DNA from: CAVURW01 sp963743595
GTDB taxonomy: Bacteria; Verrucomicrobiota; Verrucomicrobiia; Methylacidiphilales; UBA1321
DNA: 13,939 nucleotides
Direction of reading: 5' to 3'
Assembly (NCBI GenBank): GCA_963743595.1
Contig: CAVURW010000048.1
Coordinates: 1 to 13,939, forward strand
Shown: positions 5,959-13,501 of the stretch, piece by piece
How positions within the stretch are numbered: position 1 is the first letter of the stretch
How the letters are laid out: each line of letters starts with the position of its first letter
The notes under the pieces: generated by a model
The model's input: the letters and a program-made list of their open reading frames with translations, nothing else
The model's database searches: none
What the model was told of the DNA's origin: nothing
Position numbers and translations under genes: made by a program

Positions 5959-7928
5959 GGTGCGATGGTGAGGTTAACACTCGGTTTGAGTTCGATCCAA
6001 AAAATACTTCCCTGACCTGGAACCGATTTCACGCCAACCTTTCCGCCCATGCGCTCGACCGCTTTCTTCACTATGGCAAGGCCGATGCCGGTGCCCTCAA
6101 AAGCCCTCGACACTTGCTGAAACATGGCGAAGATCTTCTCAAACTGATCCGGGGCGATTCCTATGCCATTATCCTCCATGTAGATCTTCACCACGTTTGG
6201 GCCTTCTTCGGCCCATATTCTCAGGCGAGGACGCACCCCGGGAGCCACAAATTTGACCGCATTACCAATGAGATTCGCGAAAACCTGAGTCAGCATTCCC
6301 TCATTACCCTGAACATAGGGCAGTGGCGCCTCAATAAAAATATCCGCTTTATCCGAGGTAAACATGGGATAGCTCTCCAGTATGCCTTCAATCAAAGGGA
6401 CAACATCAATTGGCGTGAGAGGAAACTCGCCTCGAATCACTCGGCTGTAATTGAGTACATCCTGGATAAGCCTATCCATGCGTGCGGCGGACTTTACGAT
6501 GCGATTAAGGAATTCCCTGCCTTCCAAATCGAGCTTATCTGTGTATTCGGTTAAAAGGATGTCTGAAAATCCTTGTAATGACCTCAGCGGTGCCCGCATA
6601 TCGTGGGCGATGCTGTACGAGAAGGCTTCTAGGTCGCCGATCGTTTCCGTCAATTTTGCCGTTCGTTGCTCCACCAACGCCTCCAGTTGAGATGCCTTAT
6701 CTGCCAGTTGAGCATGGGCACGCTCCAGAGCATCTTGAACACGTTTCCGCTCCGAGACATCGACTGTTACGGCAACGCCTGCAACGACCTTGCCATCCGA
6801 GTCACGGATGGGTGCCCCAGAGGCTTCGATGAATTTCCGTGTTCCGCTGGGCAATAGGACTTCGAGTTCGACGGGCTTGATTTCCTGGTTTTCCGCGACG
6901 GCCCGCTGGAGCGGTAACTGATTGGCATCAATTGGGGCACCATCCCGGAAGAATCTTATCTTTCTTCCGTAATCATCGTCGTTTGCCGCTGAGGCGGAGA
7001 CGTTCTCAGTCAAACCTACTTCAAATTGTGCCAACAAAGCTGAGTTTCCGTTGATGACCTGGCAGGTAGAATCGGACGAAAAGCTGACTCCGACAGGCAG
7101 TGCCTGCATGAGGGCTTGAAGTCGCTGCTCACTTGCTGCACGTGCTTGCTCAGCTTGATTACGCTCGGCGATTTCATCCCGTAACAGATTGTTGGCGGCT
7201 CTTACGGCTCTATCCCGCTCCTCGATGCTAGTAAGCAGCTGGTTGAGAGCCTCGGTCAAGAGTCCGAGCTCGTCGCGACCTTGTGGGGGAGCGCGGACAG
7301 TAAAGTCCTTATCAACCGCGATTCTTCGCGCGATCTCCGTGAGTGCCAGTATCGGCTGCGATATCGGGCGCTGTAACAGTGACGAAAGCACATAAGCCGC
7401 AATTGCAGAAGCGATCAGTACGACGAGGGCAAATCCGGCAAAGAGACGGAGGTACTCATAGAGACTTTCCAGACTGTACTTGAGGTAAATAGTGCCGATT
7501 CGCTTATCGTTCAAGATGACGGGGCGCAAGACGATAAGTGCTGTGGACTCAATGCGATATCCGTCAGGCCCAGGGTTTCCGGGAAAGAGTGCCGTCTCCT
7601 CGGCGCTTCGAACGTATGTGGCAACTCTCACGTTCTTTTGATCGTAGACGCACGCCGCTGTTACGTGTGGATCCACCCGTAGTGCTTCCAGAGTTTGGTC
7701 CGCGGCAGTCTCATCCTGAAAGGAAATTGCAGCCTGAGTGTTCTTAGCGAGCACGTCTGCCAAAACTGTTGCACTGCCGATAAGCGCCTCTCGGTATCTA
7801 TAGATCTGATAGAATCCGACCAAACTACAGTCGATCAATAAAATTAGGAAACAAACGAGCATGATGATCAACATCAGCTTCTGTCGGATCGGCCAATCAC
7901 GAATCAAATTTATTTTTAACAAATTCAT
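5955..7928 (-). CDS. Membrane histidine kinase with YfiN-like periplasmic (CHASE8-like) domain, HAMP and PAS
   Basis: 657 residues from ATG 7928. I prefer this start because it lies 2 bases after the yfiR-like stop; a GTG at 7988 would overlap that gene by 58 bases. Order: TM1 about 17-40; periplasmic domain 41-160 with LADVLAKNTQAAISFQDETA and LEALRVDPHVTAACVYDQKN, the pattern of the YfiN/TpbB-type CHASE8 sensor; TM2 about 163-183; HAMP 184-240; coiled coil; PAS 270-392; coiled coil; HisKA with phospho-acceptor His442 (FSYSIAHDMRAPLRSLQGF); and HATPase with N box Asn556 (ANLIGNAVKF), DNGIGI 586-591 and GTGIGLAI 612-619. All kinase motifs are intact. It probably autophosphorylates and passes phosphate to the receiver protein encoded next to it. 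The YfiR-family neighbour upstream is the expected ligand of its periplasmic domain (inference). Confidence 0.92.
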   Translation of the reverse strand: MNLLKINLIRDWPIRQKLMLIIMLVCFLILLIDCSLVGFYQIYRYREALIGSATVLADVLAKNTQAAISFQDETAADQTLEALRVDPHVTAACVYDQKNVRVATYVRSAEETALFPGNPGPDGYRIESTALIVLRPVILNDKRIGTIYLKYSLESLYEYLRLFAGFALVVLIASAIAAYVLSSLLQRPISQPILALTEIARRIAVDKDFTVRAPPQGRDELGLLTEALNQLLTSIEERDRAVRAANNLLRDEIAERNQAEQARAASEQRLQALMQALPVGVSFSSDSTCQVINGNSALLAQFEVGLTENVSASAANDDDYGRKIRFFRDGAPIDANQLPLQRAVAENQEIKPVELEVLLPSGTRKFIEASGAPIRDSDGKVVAGVAVTVDVSERKRVQDALERAHAQLADKASQLEALVEQRTAKLTETIGDLEAFSYSIAHDMRAPLRSLQGFSDILLTEYTDKLDLEGREFLNRIVKSAARMDRLIQDVLNYSRVIRGEFPLTPIDVVPLIEGILESYPMFTSDKADIFIEAPLPYVQGNEGMLTQVFANLIGNAVKFVAPGVRPRLRIWAEEGPNVVKIYMEDNGIGIAPDQFEKIFAMFQQVSRAFEGTGIGLAIVKKAVERMGGKVGVKSVPGQGSIFWIELKPSVNLTIAP

Positions 7929-7930
7929 AT

Positions 7931-8485
7931 TTAAGATTTGACGATTTTCCCTAACGACATGAGCTGGGAACTCATTTTCAACCCGCACTTTTCCGTGGAT
8001 TGTTGGTTAATTTCGAATCGAACTTTTCCGCCGGCCAGAAAGAAGTTTATGTCCACACCTTTTTCAGCAAATCCCTCGGAATCGCTCACAGTCAAAATCG
8101 CTTTAGATTTCAACTGAGCGACGATCGCGTCGATATTCCCTTCAGAGCGAGAGATAAAGATGAGCTGGCAGTCCTCTAAATCCTGGACATGAACGCTTCT
8201 CTTTATAGCGAAAGGGTGGCCATTCACTTGCTCACCTTTGAACGTATCGTCGAGGGTAGCACCGAACGGATCACTGCCTAAAATACCGATTTGGAAGGCT
8301 CCATCGGGATTAGAGAATCTCGCATTCGGCCACTTCACGAATTGTATGAAATTGTAGAGAAATGCAGCCTTGATCTGATACTCTCTATTAGTTTCACTTT
8401 GAGCATGAATTACGTTTAAGTTTAATCCAATACACAAAGACATGAAAACAATAAGAAAATAACGATCATGAGCTAAAAGTGCCAT
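7931..8485 (-). CDS. YfiR-family (DUF4154) periplasmic protein
   Basis: 184 residues from ATG 8485, chosen because a good ribosome binding site (GGGAAG, 5 bases before the ATG) and a signal peptide follow exactly there. The frame extends upstream to 8614, but that part is shadowed by the receptor gene. Signal peptide about 1-29 (cleavage after VIHA), then REYQIKAAFLYNFIQFVKWP (the DUF4154 N-terminal signature), FQIGILGSDPFG, a QLIFISRSE segment, LTVSDSEGFAEKGVDINFFL and VRFEINQQSTEKCGLKMSSQ with LMSLGKIVK at the end. All these are conserved features of YfiR. In Pseudomonas YfiR is a periplasmic repressor that binds the YfiN sensor domain. Here the gene overlaps the TonB receptor by 13 bases and precedes a kinase with a YfiN-like sensor domain by 2 bases, so it may relay receptor state to the kinase. 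Confidence 0.9.
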   Translation of the reverse strand: MALLAHDRYFLIVFMSLCIGLNLNVIHAQSETNREYQIKAAFLYNFIQFVKWPNARFSNPDGAFQIGILGSDPFGATLDDTFKGEQVNGHPFAIKRSVHVQDLEDCQLIFISRSEGNIDAIVAQLKSKAILTVSDSEGFAEKGVDINFFLAGGKVRFEINQQSTEKCGLKMSSQLMSLGKIVKS

Positions 8486-10500
8486 GTTATCTTCCCATAG
8501 ATACTGCGTTGAATGGCCTCCTGGGTTGAAGAGGGGAAGCCATATTCCACGTGACGAGCATGCAAGAGATTTTCGCCTGTGAGAGAGAGTTCCAACTGGT
8601 TGGTCGGGTGCCAAGCCAACCGGGCATTCATTTCAAAGTAGTCGGGGACTTTACCCGCTACCGGACCATTATTAATCCGTAGAGAATCGATCCAGCGACC
8701 CTCCGTATCGAGCTGAATGTTCTGGGGTAAATCCATCGAAGATCGTACGAACACCTGGTTACTGGGGTCTGCGGTTTCATTGAGGGCGTTGGTAAAATCA
8801 ACAGCTCCGGGCTTCACGTGAATGTGCTCCTGAAGATAATCGTACCCAGCATGCAACCGCCACCAGTCGAGCATCTGGTAATCACTGCTCAATTCGATTC
8901 CGTAGGTCTCGCCTTGAAGATTATTTTGTAAAACGATCGGAAGCCCAAAACTTGCGGGCGGTCCCGTCGGCGTAGTGCTTCGGATATCGCTATAAAAGTT
9001 ATAAAAGGTCGAAAGGGACGCGGCCAGTTGAGAGCTCATTTCAGCCCTGTAGCCCACCTCGTAAGCGAGTAACTTTTCGGAGGTAAAATTCATTGAGCCA
9101 TCTAAGAAGCTCGGGATATTTTTAGAGGGAGGGAGACCCGTGGGCTCAAACAATGTGCGCTCACCGATGGAGGGAGTGCGAACTGCACGGGAGATTGCCG
9201 CCCAAAACAGCTGCTTTTTCGTGAGATTCCACTGGAGTCGTGCGCTCGGCTCAAACTCGAAGTGTGTGTAATCGTTGTGCTCGACCTTCGTTCCTACAGT
9301 GAGGTTCAGGTTATCGAGGAGCTTGATCTCGTCTTGAGCAAACGCGTTGTAAACACTCAAGTTCTGAACCGAAGGTAGAAATTCGACGCCAGGTGCATTT
9401 TCGATCACGTCATGGTAAAATCGGTAACCTGTACCCCAGGTAATTTTATTGCGATCCCCTACTTTGAAATCGTGTTGAAAACTGATGTCCATCGTATCGA
9501 GGCTCTCGCTTGAGATCCCTGCAGGCTCGAGTGCAACGGCCGACTCAGGAGTCGAATTGTCGTCACGATCATAATACACTTGAAGGCTCAGGTCAGAATC
9601 AGGCGAAAACGTGTGGGACCATCGACCCAGAAGATTCCCCCCAGTCTGCACTTCTGTCGTCTTAGGAAGGACAGGGTCTTGGGAAGCCCCATTAAAATAA
9701 TCACCTTGAACCGTAAATTTGTCCTCCGGCAAGCCCACCATATCGATTCGGAACCCGCCGCGGCCTTCACTCCAGGCATCCGGTGCAGGAGCTCCTTTCG
9801 AATAGACTTGGTTATTCTGATCGAAATATTGGCCGTAGACGCGATAGTAAACATCTGGTGCTAAAGTTCCCCCGTAGCGAATCGCCGAGTTATCCCGTAG
9901 TTGCGAGCCCCCGCCCGCCTCCAGATACCAACCTTGGGTATCTTCGGCACTTTTGGAGATGATGTTGATCACCCCGTTAACCGCGTTTGCACCCCACAGA
10001 GTACCGCCTGGCCCGCTGATTACTTCGATCCGATCGAGGTCCTCCAGCATCGGGTTTTGCTCGCGCCAGTTCACCCCCGCTAAGTAAGGCGTGTAAACGG
10101 CTCGACCATCGATCAACACCAGCAGCTTCTCGCCATTTAAGGCATTAAATCCTCGAGCCGTGATATTCCAGTCGTGCGCATTATCCTGGGCGACATCTAA
10201 GTTATCTGCCAAGCGTAACGCTTGCGGCAAACTGGTAGCCCCCGACCGTCGAATCTGTTCGTTAGTGACGACTTCGATTGCCGACGGTGCGTCCAGCAGG
10301 GGCTGAGGTGTTTTCGATACTGAAGTGACATCCTGCTCCATCAGTGCCTGCAACGACATGTTCCTAAACACGTTAGTCGGTGTAGGGACGGGCGTTGGGG
10401 TCGGCGTTGGTGAAGCCGCTGTTGGTTGGGCATGCAAAACACCGCATGCGAGAAGCCCAAGGATGAAGCACTTTTTCAAGCGCCAGATAAAATATTGCAT
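8473..10500 (-). CDS. TonB-dependent outer-membrane receptor
   Basis: 675 residues from ATG 10500. A TTG codon precedes it, but the CGGAGAT ribosome binding site is 4-8 bases before this ATG. Signal peptide 1-24 (GLLACGVLHA), then a Thr/Pro-rich linker (PTPTPTPVPTPT, 31-42) and SLQALMEQDVTSVSKTPQPL. The plug domain covers about 60-185 with SAIEVVTNEQIRRSGATSLP, RGFNALNGEKLLVLIDGRAV and VISGPGGTLWGANAVNGVIN. The rest is a 22-strand-type barrel ending in GKITWHF with the terminal Phe expected for barrel insertion. The substrate cannot be told from sequence. It resembles the TBDR group with an LMEQDVTSVSKT-type lead, often found upstream of YfiR-family genes. It is the first gene of the operon, preceded by a promoter-like element and a hairpin over its ribosome binding site. 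Confidence 0.93.
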   Translation of the reverse strand: MQYFIWRLKKCFILGLLACGVLHAQPTAASPTPTPTPVPTPTNVFRNMSLQALMEQDVTSVSKTPQPLLDAPSAIEVVTNEQIRRSGATSLPQALRLADNLDVAQDNAHDWNITARGFNALNGEKLLVLIDGRAVYTPYLAGVNWREQNPMLEDLDRIEVISGPGGTLWGANAVNGVINIISKSAEDTQGWYLEAGGGSQLRDNSAIRYGGTLAPDVYYRVYGQYFDQNNQVYSKGAPAPDAWSEGRGGFRIDMVGLPEDKFTVQGDYFNGASQDPVLPKTTEVQTGGNLLGRWSHTFSPDSDLSLQVYYDRDDNSTPESAVALEPAGISSESLDTMDISFQHDFKVGDRNKITWGTGYRFYHDVIENAPGVEFLPSVQNLSVYNAFAQDEIKLLDNLNLTVGTKVEHNDYTHFEFEPSARLQWNLTKKQLFWAAISRAVRTPSIGERTLFEPTGLPPSKNIPSFLDGSMNFTSEKLLAYEVGYRAEMSSQLAASLSTFYNFYSDIRSTTPTGPPASFGLPIVLQNNLQGETYGIELSSDYQMLDWWRLHAGYDYLQEHIHVKPGAVDFTNALNETADPSNQVFVRSSMDLPQNIQLDTEGRWIDSLRINNGPVAGKVPDYFEMNARLAWHPTNQLELSLTGENLLHARHVEYGFPSSTQEAIQRSIYGKITWHF

Positions 10501-10504
10501 CAAG

Positions 10505-10546
10505 ATCTCCGTTCTCGATTAGCCCTTATGCTAAGGGTCCGGAGAT
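10505..10546 (-). promoter_or_regulatory. Hairpin that would sequester the ribosome binding site of the TonB receptor gene
   Basis: In the mRNA, ATCTCCG (10546-10540) can pair perfectly with CGGAGAT (10511-10505), which contains the Shine-Dalgarno sequence of the receptor gene. Between them a 6-bp hairpin CCCTTA TGC TAAGGG (10523-10537) closes the inside. Pairing would hide the ribosome binding site. Whether a ligand, protein or temperature opens it is unknown. No known riboswitch class was recognised. Confidence 0.55.
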
Positions 10547-10551
10547 ATAAG

Positions 10552-10567
10552 TCGGGATAACGCCCGA
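10552..10567 (-). repeat. Small hairpin in the receptor 5' leader
   Basis: TCGGG and CCCGA pair perfectly around 6 bases, just upstream of the ribosome-binding-site hairpin and inside the predicted 5' leader. No T-tract follows, so it is not a terminator for the pilin-like gene. Confidence 0.45.
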
Positions 10568-10582
10568 TTTCAAGATGAAATA

Positions 10583-10611
10583 ACTATAAATTACGAAGCG
10601 TAAGCAACCAA
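10583..10611 (-). promoter_or_regulatory. Sigma70-like promoter for the TonB-YfiR-kinase operon
   Basis: On the minus strand, TTGGTT (10611-10606) is followed after 17 bases by TATAGT (10588-10583), 5 of 6 to the -10 consensus. Transcription would start near 10575, giving a leader of about 75 bases that contains both hairpins. The -35 match is weak. Confidence 0.45.
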
Positions 10612-10631
10612 CTCGAGAAGGTAAGCGGTCT

Positions 10632-10793
10632 CTAACTATTTGGAAAAAGTGATGAGAAAACGGAATGAATAAAAAATCCAAGATGAAGCATGCTCTCCAG
10701 GACCACGACTCCAACGAACGAGAGAACCAGGCTATACTCCAGAACCGTTTGCCCCTTCTTTCCGTAGGGCCTCATTACGCAGTTTCTTTTCAT
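10632..10793 (-). CDS. Flp/type IVb pilin-like small prepilin
   Basis: A 53-residue protein. It has a short basic leader ending KKG, then QTVLEYSLVLSFVGVV as start of a hydrophobic helix, then LESMLHLGFFIHSVFSSLF and the end PNS. G14 followed by Q1 and Glu5-Tyr6 is the type IV prepilin cleavage and assembly motif in the Flp form (G/xxxxEY), with a 20-odd residue hydrophobic segment. A GGAG ribosome binding site lies 8 bases before ATG 10793, and the gene follows the 155-residue gene by 21 bases on the same strand, so they are probably co-transcribed. Flp pilins are cleaved by a TadV-type prepilin peptidase and form thin adhesive pili. No peptidase, ATPase or secretin gene is in the window, so it may be an orphan. 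TadE-like or another small type IV-like pseudopilin are alternatives. Confidence 0.72.
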   Translation of the reverse strand: MKRNCVMRPYGKKGQTVLEYSLVLSFVGVVVLESMLHLGFFIHSVFSSLFPNS

Positions 10794-10814
10794 GTGGCGT
10801 TCTCCATTGGGCGG

Positions 10815-11282
10815 CTAGCAGCTTGCCAGCAGTCTGTGACGTAGGTCTTTCAGAGCGGCGATTGCTTCATATCCACTGGCGATTCGGGAGATATCTGATA
10901 ATGCCTTTGAAACCTGAGTCAAATTTTGCATTGCCAGATCCGCAAGCCGTGGTGAATTGCAGCCTGCGGCCGTAAACAATAAGGTCTCGTAAGAGATTGA
11001 GATCAGGCTTAAGTGTTTGTGGTAATGCTCAAAAAACGGTTCTGTGTACTCTTCATTCAAGGGGTCTATTGGCAGCAAAGCGGTCGATGAGGAGCCTTCC
11101 AGCTCTATAATGGTAAACTTTAACCCAGTTAAGGCTTTTCGAGAGCGATCTATTAGGCGTTGACACAACATTTGGATATCTGGAAAATCGGTAGACTCAT
11201 CGAAGTCAGTTTGAAGAGACTTTATTAGTTTCGTTTCCTCAATGATTACGCCTTCGATATATCTTATGTTTCGATTTTTCAT
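10815..11282 (-). CDS. Uncharacterised helical protein, 155 residues
   Basis: No family is recognised. The protein looks mainly alpha-helical, without a signal peptide, membrane segment or catalytic motif: EGVIIEETKLIKSLQ, a DIQMLCQRLIDRSRKALTGL helix, EPFFEHYHKHLSLISISYET and a long C-terminal helix region (LADLAMQNLTQVSKALSDIS). The spacing of helices hints at a four-helix bundle, but Glu/His positions do not form a convincing ferritin-type metal site. ATG 11282 has only a weak GAAAAGA ribosome binding site. The pilin-like gene starts 21 bases downstream in the same direction, and the TPR gene lies about 190 bases upstream, so the three may form one cluster. A structural or adaptor role for a pilus-related process is only a guess. 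Confidence 0.6.
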   Translation of the reverse strand: MKNRNIRYIEGVIIEETKLIKSLQTDFDESTDFPDIQMLCQRLIDRSRKALTGLKFTIIELEGSSSTALLPIDPLNEEYTEPFFEHYHKHLSLISISYETLLFTAAGCNSPRLADLAMQNLTQVSKALSDISRIASGYEAIAALKDLRHRLLASC

Positions 11283-11357
11283 GGCGTCTTTTCAGCTGGA
11301 TATATGCCAATATAGGTAATGGACTCGCTATGTTGTATTTTAGTTGTCCAGAGCATA

Positions 11358-11373
11358 ATTATTTCTAAATAAT
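11358..11373. repeat. AT-rich palindrome between TPR gene and 155-residue gene
   Basis: ATTATTT and AAATAAT pair perfectly around CT in the 190-base gap upstream of the 155-residue gene. It could be an operator or promoter element. Nothing else convincing is seen in the gap. Confidence 0.35.
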
Positions 11374-11473
11374 GGTTTGAAATGTCCACTTTGGCGGATA
11401 ACAATTTATGAAATCACGCAATATCTCGGGCGATTTGCATGGTTAACTCTGATAAGTCATGCAAGTATCCGTC

Positions 11474-12952
11474 TTAGGCAACGTCGGCCATTCTAGCGCC
11501 TAACTCTCGCGCCTTTTGGAAACATTGCGTCGCCTTATTGCGATCACCTAGGCGTTGAATAATCATTGCCAATTGAATCCAGTGTTCCCCATTCTGAGGG
11601 TTCAGCCGAACCGCCTCCTGGTAGGCTCGCTCGCTTTCCAGAAATTGATCGTGATCCATGTAGGCCTGACCAAGCGTTGACCAAGACGCGGCGAGCACCT
11701 CGTTGTCGACTCCAACCGCCGCGCTGATAGCCTGTTTCGCACCGAGTAAGTTACCGATCATCGCGAATGTCATGGAAAGGTAGGCGTAGGCATACCCGTG
11801 TAGCGACGGATGAGAGATGCTTTCCAGCAACAGGGGCAAAGCTTCCGCCCACCGTTCTTGGTGGCAGTAGAGGATCGCCATTTTCAATTGGGCTTCCTTA
11901 AAGTTCGGTTTGCTGGCCAGAGCCTGGCAACAGGCCCAATAGGCCTCAGTCAAACGCCCCTGTGCTCCCAAGGCGCAGGCGAGGTTATCCCAAGCGCGGG
12001 CATAGTCGGGTTTAGCGTTGAGCGATCTTCTGAGGGCATTTTCAGACTCTAAGAAGTCGCCCTGTAAGAAATAGACGGTTCCAATATTGCACCACACCTT
12101 GGGATGATCTGGAGTGATGCTATCCGCGCGGTAGTAGGCCTCCAGCGCTTGGTCCTCTTTGCCCAGCATCTGTAAAGAGGTTCCATAGTTAAAATGAGAA
12201 ATGAGAAGGTCGGGACACAATACCAGTGCGGTTCGGTAGCATTCCTCAGCGTTCTGAAAAAGACATAGGTCGTAATAGATCTCTCCCAGATCGGTCCAGG
12301 CAGCCCAAAGCAAATCAATCGAAACCGCATTGCCGTCCAGGCTGGAGAGGAGCCGGAAAGCAGTGCCAGTCTTCCTTTCTTTCATCGCTTGCAAGGCCTG
12401 CTCCATGCAGGTCTCGCTATCTACGGGAATCGTCAGGCGACGGTCAAACGCTTCAGCTTTCTGCTGAACAACCTTCTGAGCTTCGTTGGAGCGCAAGAGT
12501 TGGCATCGGCCCGACTTTCTAAACGTGATCTTTGCGATTTCTCCTCGAACTCGGTTGGGGACAACCCCCAAACTAGCATTCCCGCTGGATTCCTTTCGTT
12601 CAACAGTTGAAATGGGCTTTCCTTCGAGCTGGTCAGCATGCTCAATTAGGCTCTGTCCATGGGTAATGTTGAATTCTTTTTGTAGGATCAGTCCAGCGTG
12701 TCTGAGAAGACTTGGACTATTGTAGGAGCGAGCGAGTCGAAATAAAATTTGTCGGAGTCCGAATGAGGGCCTGTTTTTGCTAGTATTAAATGCCTGAATC
12801 GATTCGATAATTAGAGCGAGACTCTTTTTGCTCAGGGCATCTGAAGCTCCTGTTAACCCTTCAAGAACTTTCCAGAACGCCAAGTTGAGTGGTTCTCGTT
12901 CGATTAACTTCGTGATCTCTTCGACGGATATAATTGTTTTAGCGAGGTGCAT
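11474..12952 (-). CDS. Tetratricopeptide repeat protein
   Basis: 492 residues. The N-terminal about 200 residues show no clear family: a helical start MHLAKTIISVEEITKLIERE, basic middle part and a Cys at 150. From about 217 to 489 there are about eight TPR units with the usual W/LG/Y, A and P positions, for example WTDLGEIYYDLCLFQNAEEC, SHFNYGTSLQMLGKEDQALE, VWCNIGTVYFLQGDFLESEN and AWDNLACALGAQGRLTEAYW, ending with SERAYQEAVRLNPQNGEHWI. TPR arrays bind partner peptides or proteins. There is no signal peptide or membrane segment, so it is probably cytoplasmic. ATG 12952 has no clear ribosome binding site, but AT-rich sequence with a weak TTGCAA -35-like box precedes it. The adjacent pilin-like gene resembles the pairing of TadD-type TPR proteins with Flp pili, though this protein is much longer than TadD. 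Confidence 0.85.
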   Translation of the reverse strand: MHLAKTIISVEEITKLIEREPLNLAFWKVLEGLTGASDALSKKSLALIIESIQAFNTSKNRPSFGLRQILFRLARSYNSPSLLRHAGLILQKEFNITHGQSLIEHADQLEGKPISTVERKESSGNASLGVVPNRVRGEIAKITFRKSGRCQLLRSNEAQKVVQQKAEAFDRRLTIPVDSETCMEQALQAMKERKTGTAFRLLSSLDGNAVSIDLLWAAWTDLGEIYYDLCLFQNAEECYRTALVLCPDLLISHFNYGTSLQMLGKEDQALEAYYRADSITPDHPKVWCNIGTVYFLQGDFLESENALRRSLNAKPDYARAWDNLACALGAQGRLTEAYWACCQALASKPNFKEAQLKMAILYCHQERWAEALPLLLESISHPSLHGYAYAYLSMTFAMIGNLLGAKQAISAAVGVDNEVLAASWSTLGQAYMDHDQFLESERAYQEAVRLNPQNGEHWIQLAMIIQRLGDRNKATQCFQKARELGARMADVA

Positions 12953-13501
12953 TCTGATGGGTTGTTATTAATTATTGAGATAAATAGTTGCAATTAATTG
13001 TTCTATTCAATTAAGCGATGAGGGCCCGCTCGCAGTAATGATGCCAGTGTGGATTCGACTCTTTTCCCTCTGACAACAGAAATACATCTGGTTCTAGATA
13101 CCGAGAAATGCACTATCGATTGGCAATCGTCGTGCAGCGGCCATAATAGCAGCACACTATTCCTCTGGTGATTTATCGCTGTATCGCACAGGACGAACGT
13201 ACTTTTGCGGAATGCAAGGCAACTCCACCTCTGTCATTGGAGTTTCCCTGAGTGCCGGACACTTTCTCTGTGGCACTGCCCCTGCAGTAACGGTTCATAG
13301 GTTCGAGCAAAGGAATGCCCTATGAACATCTTCCTGAGATCAAGTTTCTTCTGCTACCCTCAAATCCACGCCTACTGCCTCTACTCCGGATATTGCGGGT
13401 GGTATCAGCTGGCAACGTTTGCCGAGAGTTGCACTTCCGTCTGGTCGTTTTTCTGCACACTCTTCAATTAGCTTCTTGCGCTTTTCAGCGTAATACAACT
13501 G
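12953..13501. other. Intergenic region, no gene recognised
   Basis: About 550 bases without a convincing gene. Directly before the TPR gene is an AT-rich stretch containing the palindrome CAATTAATTG (12991-13000). Two hairpins stand further on: AACTCCA/TGGAGTT (13221-13244, perfect 7 bp) and GTGCC/GGCAC (13252-13276). Neither has a T-tract, but they could weakly end transcription from the dehydrogenase gene. The minus-strand frame after the dehydrogenase stop is open for about 53 codons (13343-13501) without a start. Confidence 0.4.

Noticed and set aside
10505..10625. Cobalamin riboswitch upstream of the TonB receptor
   Set aside because: TonB receptors often have one, but no B12-box (GCCACTG-type) or the larger conserved core is present. 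The leader has only two small hairpins.
10526..10714. 62-codon minus-strand open frame
   Set aside because: It overlaps the pilin-like gene in another frame and covers the receptor promoter and leader. The prepilin frame has the motif and the ribosome binding site.
11394..11407. GCGGATAACAATTT, a 14-base match to half of the E. coli lac operator
   Set aside because: Only part of the operator is present, without the symmetric other half. No LacI-family gene or sugar gene is nearby. A chance match or, less likely, contamination.
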